This document shows positions 16,722 through 17,985 of a DNA stretch of 17,985 nt, piece by piece. The position numbers were made by a program, and so were the translations under genes. Location of the stretch: positions 1 to 17,985 of the forward strand of contig JABDJG010000012.1 in the NCBI GenBank assembly GCA_013002595.1, read 5' to 3'. This DNA comes from Hyphomicrobiales bacterium (GTDB taxonomy: Bacteria; Pseudomonadota; Alphaproteobacteria; Rhizobiales; Aestuariivirgaceae). Within the stretch, counting starts at the first letter, position 1, and every line of letters starts with the position of its first letter. The notes under the pieces were generated by a model. The model saw only the letters and a program-made list of their open reading frames with translations, ran no database searches and was not told the origin of the DNA.

Positions 16722-17921
16722 CTATATTATGCCCTGCTGGCGCAGCCGGTCGAGATCGCCGGTGGAATAGCCGAGTTCGGCAAGGATCTCGCCGTTGTGC
16801 TCACCAACCTTCGGTGGCGGGCCGTTGAGGGACGGGCTGCCGTGGGCGTAGGTGTAGGCGGCAACCGGCAGGGTTGCCGGGCCACCGTGGTCGACCGGGT
16901 CGCCGTAACCCTGGACAACGGCGCGCGATTTGACCTGTTCGTGGGCCAGTGCTTCTTCGATCTTGCGGACCCGGGCGGCCGGGACGCGGGCCTCATTGAG
17001 AAGGGCCTCCCATTCATCGGCCGACTTTTGCAGCAAGGTGCCGGCGATGAGCGCGGCATCGCTGTCGCGGGCCTTGCCGATGTCGGCTCGAGGCGCCTGC
17101 TTGACCTCGCCGGCCCGGTCGGTATGGCCAAGCGCGGTGAGCAGGCGGGCAAGCTGCTTGTTGGTCCAGGCGCCGATCATGATTAGGCCGTCGGCCGTTT
17201 CATAGGTAGCATAGCCGGCATAGTGCGGGTGCTTGTTGCCGTGCACTTCGGGCGCCTTGCCGGTTGTGATGGTGTCGGTGGTGAAGGCGCTCATCAGCAT
17301 CAGGGCGGCATCGAGCATGGCAACGTCGATACGCTGGCCCTTGCCGGTGCGGTCGCGCTGATAAAGGGCAGCGGAAATGGCAAGGGCGGCCTGTGCGCCG
17401 GTACCATAATCGACCATCGGCGGGCCGACCCGGACGGGCGATGTTTCCGGCGTGCCGTTGGCGGCCATGATGCCGGAAAACGCCTGGATGACGACATCGT
17501 AGGCCGGGTGCGAGCGTTTCGGGCCGGTGTGGCCGAAACCGGTCATCGAGCAATAGATCAGTTTCGGGTTGATCTTGGCCAGATCGTCATAGCCCAGGTC
17601 GAGTTTTTCCAGCGAGCCGCCGGTGTAGTTTTCAACCAGCACATCGGCCTCGGCAACGAGCCTTTTGAGGATGTCACGGCCTTCGGCTTGCTTCAGATTG
17701 AGTGTGAGCGCCCGCTTGCCGGCGTTTTGCGACATGAAGTAGGTGCCGTGCTGCTCCCTGTTCAGGGCCGGGATCACGCCCTCATGACGGGTCATATCGG
17801 GATCATGCGGCGGTTCGATCTTGATGACATCGGCGCCCAGCGTGCCGAGCTGGAACGTACAGAACGGGCCGGCCAGGACATGGGTCATGTCGATGACACG
17901 GATGCCTTCAAACGGGCGCAT
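16722..17921 (-). CDS. Family III CoA-transferase (CaiB/BaiF/Frc-like)
   Basis: The 399-residue enzyme moves CoA between carboxylic acids through an aspartyl-CoA anhydride. The N-terminus PFEGIRVIDMTHVLAGPFCTF and GADVIKIEPPHDPD are family hallmarks, followed by LNLKQAEGRDILKRLVAEADVLVENY. CSMTGFGHTGPKRSHPAYD and the catalytic D171 in GPPMVDYGTGAQAA fit the family. The C-terminal domain includes VPAARVRKIEEAL. Length is normal. Substrate cannot be assigned by sequence alone. Known relatives act on oxalate, carnitine, benzylsuccinate, malate/citramalate or mesaconyl-CoA. AAGGA lies eight bases before the ATG. DUF599 follows on the same strand. The short region to the right edge (17922-17985) holds no gene I can support. 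Confidence 0.9.
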   Translation of the reverse strand: MRPFEGIRVIDMTHVLAGPFCTFQLGTLGADVIKIEPPHDPDMTRHEGVIPALNREQHGTYFMSQNAGKRALTLNLKQAEGRDILKRLVAEADVLVENYTGGSLEKLDLGYDDLAKINPKLIYCSMTGFGHTGPKRSHPAYDVVIQAFSGIMAANGTPETSPVRVGPPMVDYGTGAQAALAISAALYQRDRTGKGQRIDVAMLDAALMLMSAFTTDTITTGKAPEVHGNKHPHYAGYATYETADGLIMIGAWTNKQLARLLTALGHTDRAGEVKQAPRADIGKARDSDAALIAGTLLQKSADEWEALLNEARVPAARVRKIEEALAHEQVKSRAVVQGYGDPVDHGGPATLPVAAYTYAHGSPSLNGPPPKVGEHNGEILAELGYSTGDLDRLRQQGII

Positions 17922-17985
17922 GGCAGATTTCCTTATCCAGCTCCAAAGGTTGAGGGAAATCTGCCCCGCCGATTGTGATAACTCA

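Overview
The window is a stretch of alphaproteobacterial chromosome, most likely Hyphomicrobiales (Rhizobiales) or a close relative. This rests on the gene order zapE-mdh-sucC-sucD-sucA-sucB-lpd, the LDH-like type of malate dehydrogenase, the high-GC codon use, and a MeaA-type ethylmalonyl-CoA mutase, which marks the ethylmalonyl-CoA pathway. I did not narrow the genus.

Layout. Positions 1-1086 (minus strand) hold the N-terminal half of the ethylmalonyl-CoA mutase gene, which runs off the left edge. It diverges from zapE (1267-2382, plus strand), a cell-division AAA+ ATPase. Next comes a complete TCA-cycle cluster on the plus strand, about 8.9 kb: mdh, sucC, sucD, sucA, sucB and lpd. Together these encode malate dehydrogenase, both subunits of succinyl-CoA synthetase, and all three components of the 2-oxoglutarate dehydrogenase complex. 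Spacings are 110 bp, 1-bp overlap, 96 bp, 57 bp and 18 bp, so this is probably one operon with possible internal regulation before sucC and sucA. A REP-like inverted pair separates lpd from a convergent FAD-dependent oxidoreductase (11598-12926, minus). Upstream of that gene is a perfect 25-bp inverted repeat, and then asd (aspartate-semialdehyde dehydrogenase, minus).

The right end is more loosely organised. A gene-poor stretch (about 14.1-14.6 kb) carries a cluster of hairpins, including two tandem 50-bp palindromic repeats. It is followed by a tiny exported EF-hand protein (minus), a 0.37-kb intergenic region with a LacI-type palindrome, a TerC-family membrane protein (plus), a DUF599 membrane protein (minus) and a family III CoA-transferase (minus).

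How the parts fit: the mutase belongs to an acetyl-CoA assimilation route that feeds glyoxylate, propionyl-CoA and finally succinyl-CoA and malate into the TCA cycle. The adjacent cluster processes exactly those products. A near-identical TTGCAGTGCA motif lies upstream of both the mutase gene and mdh, which hints at shared control. I saw no phage, IS element, CRISPR array, tRNA or rRNA, and no clearly novel multi-gene system. The points worth a second look are regulatory palindromes and intergenic structured repeats.
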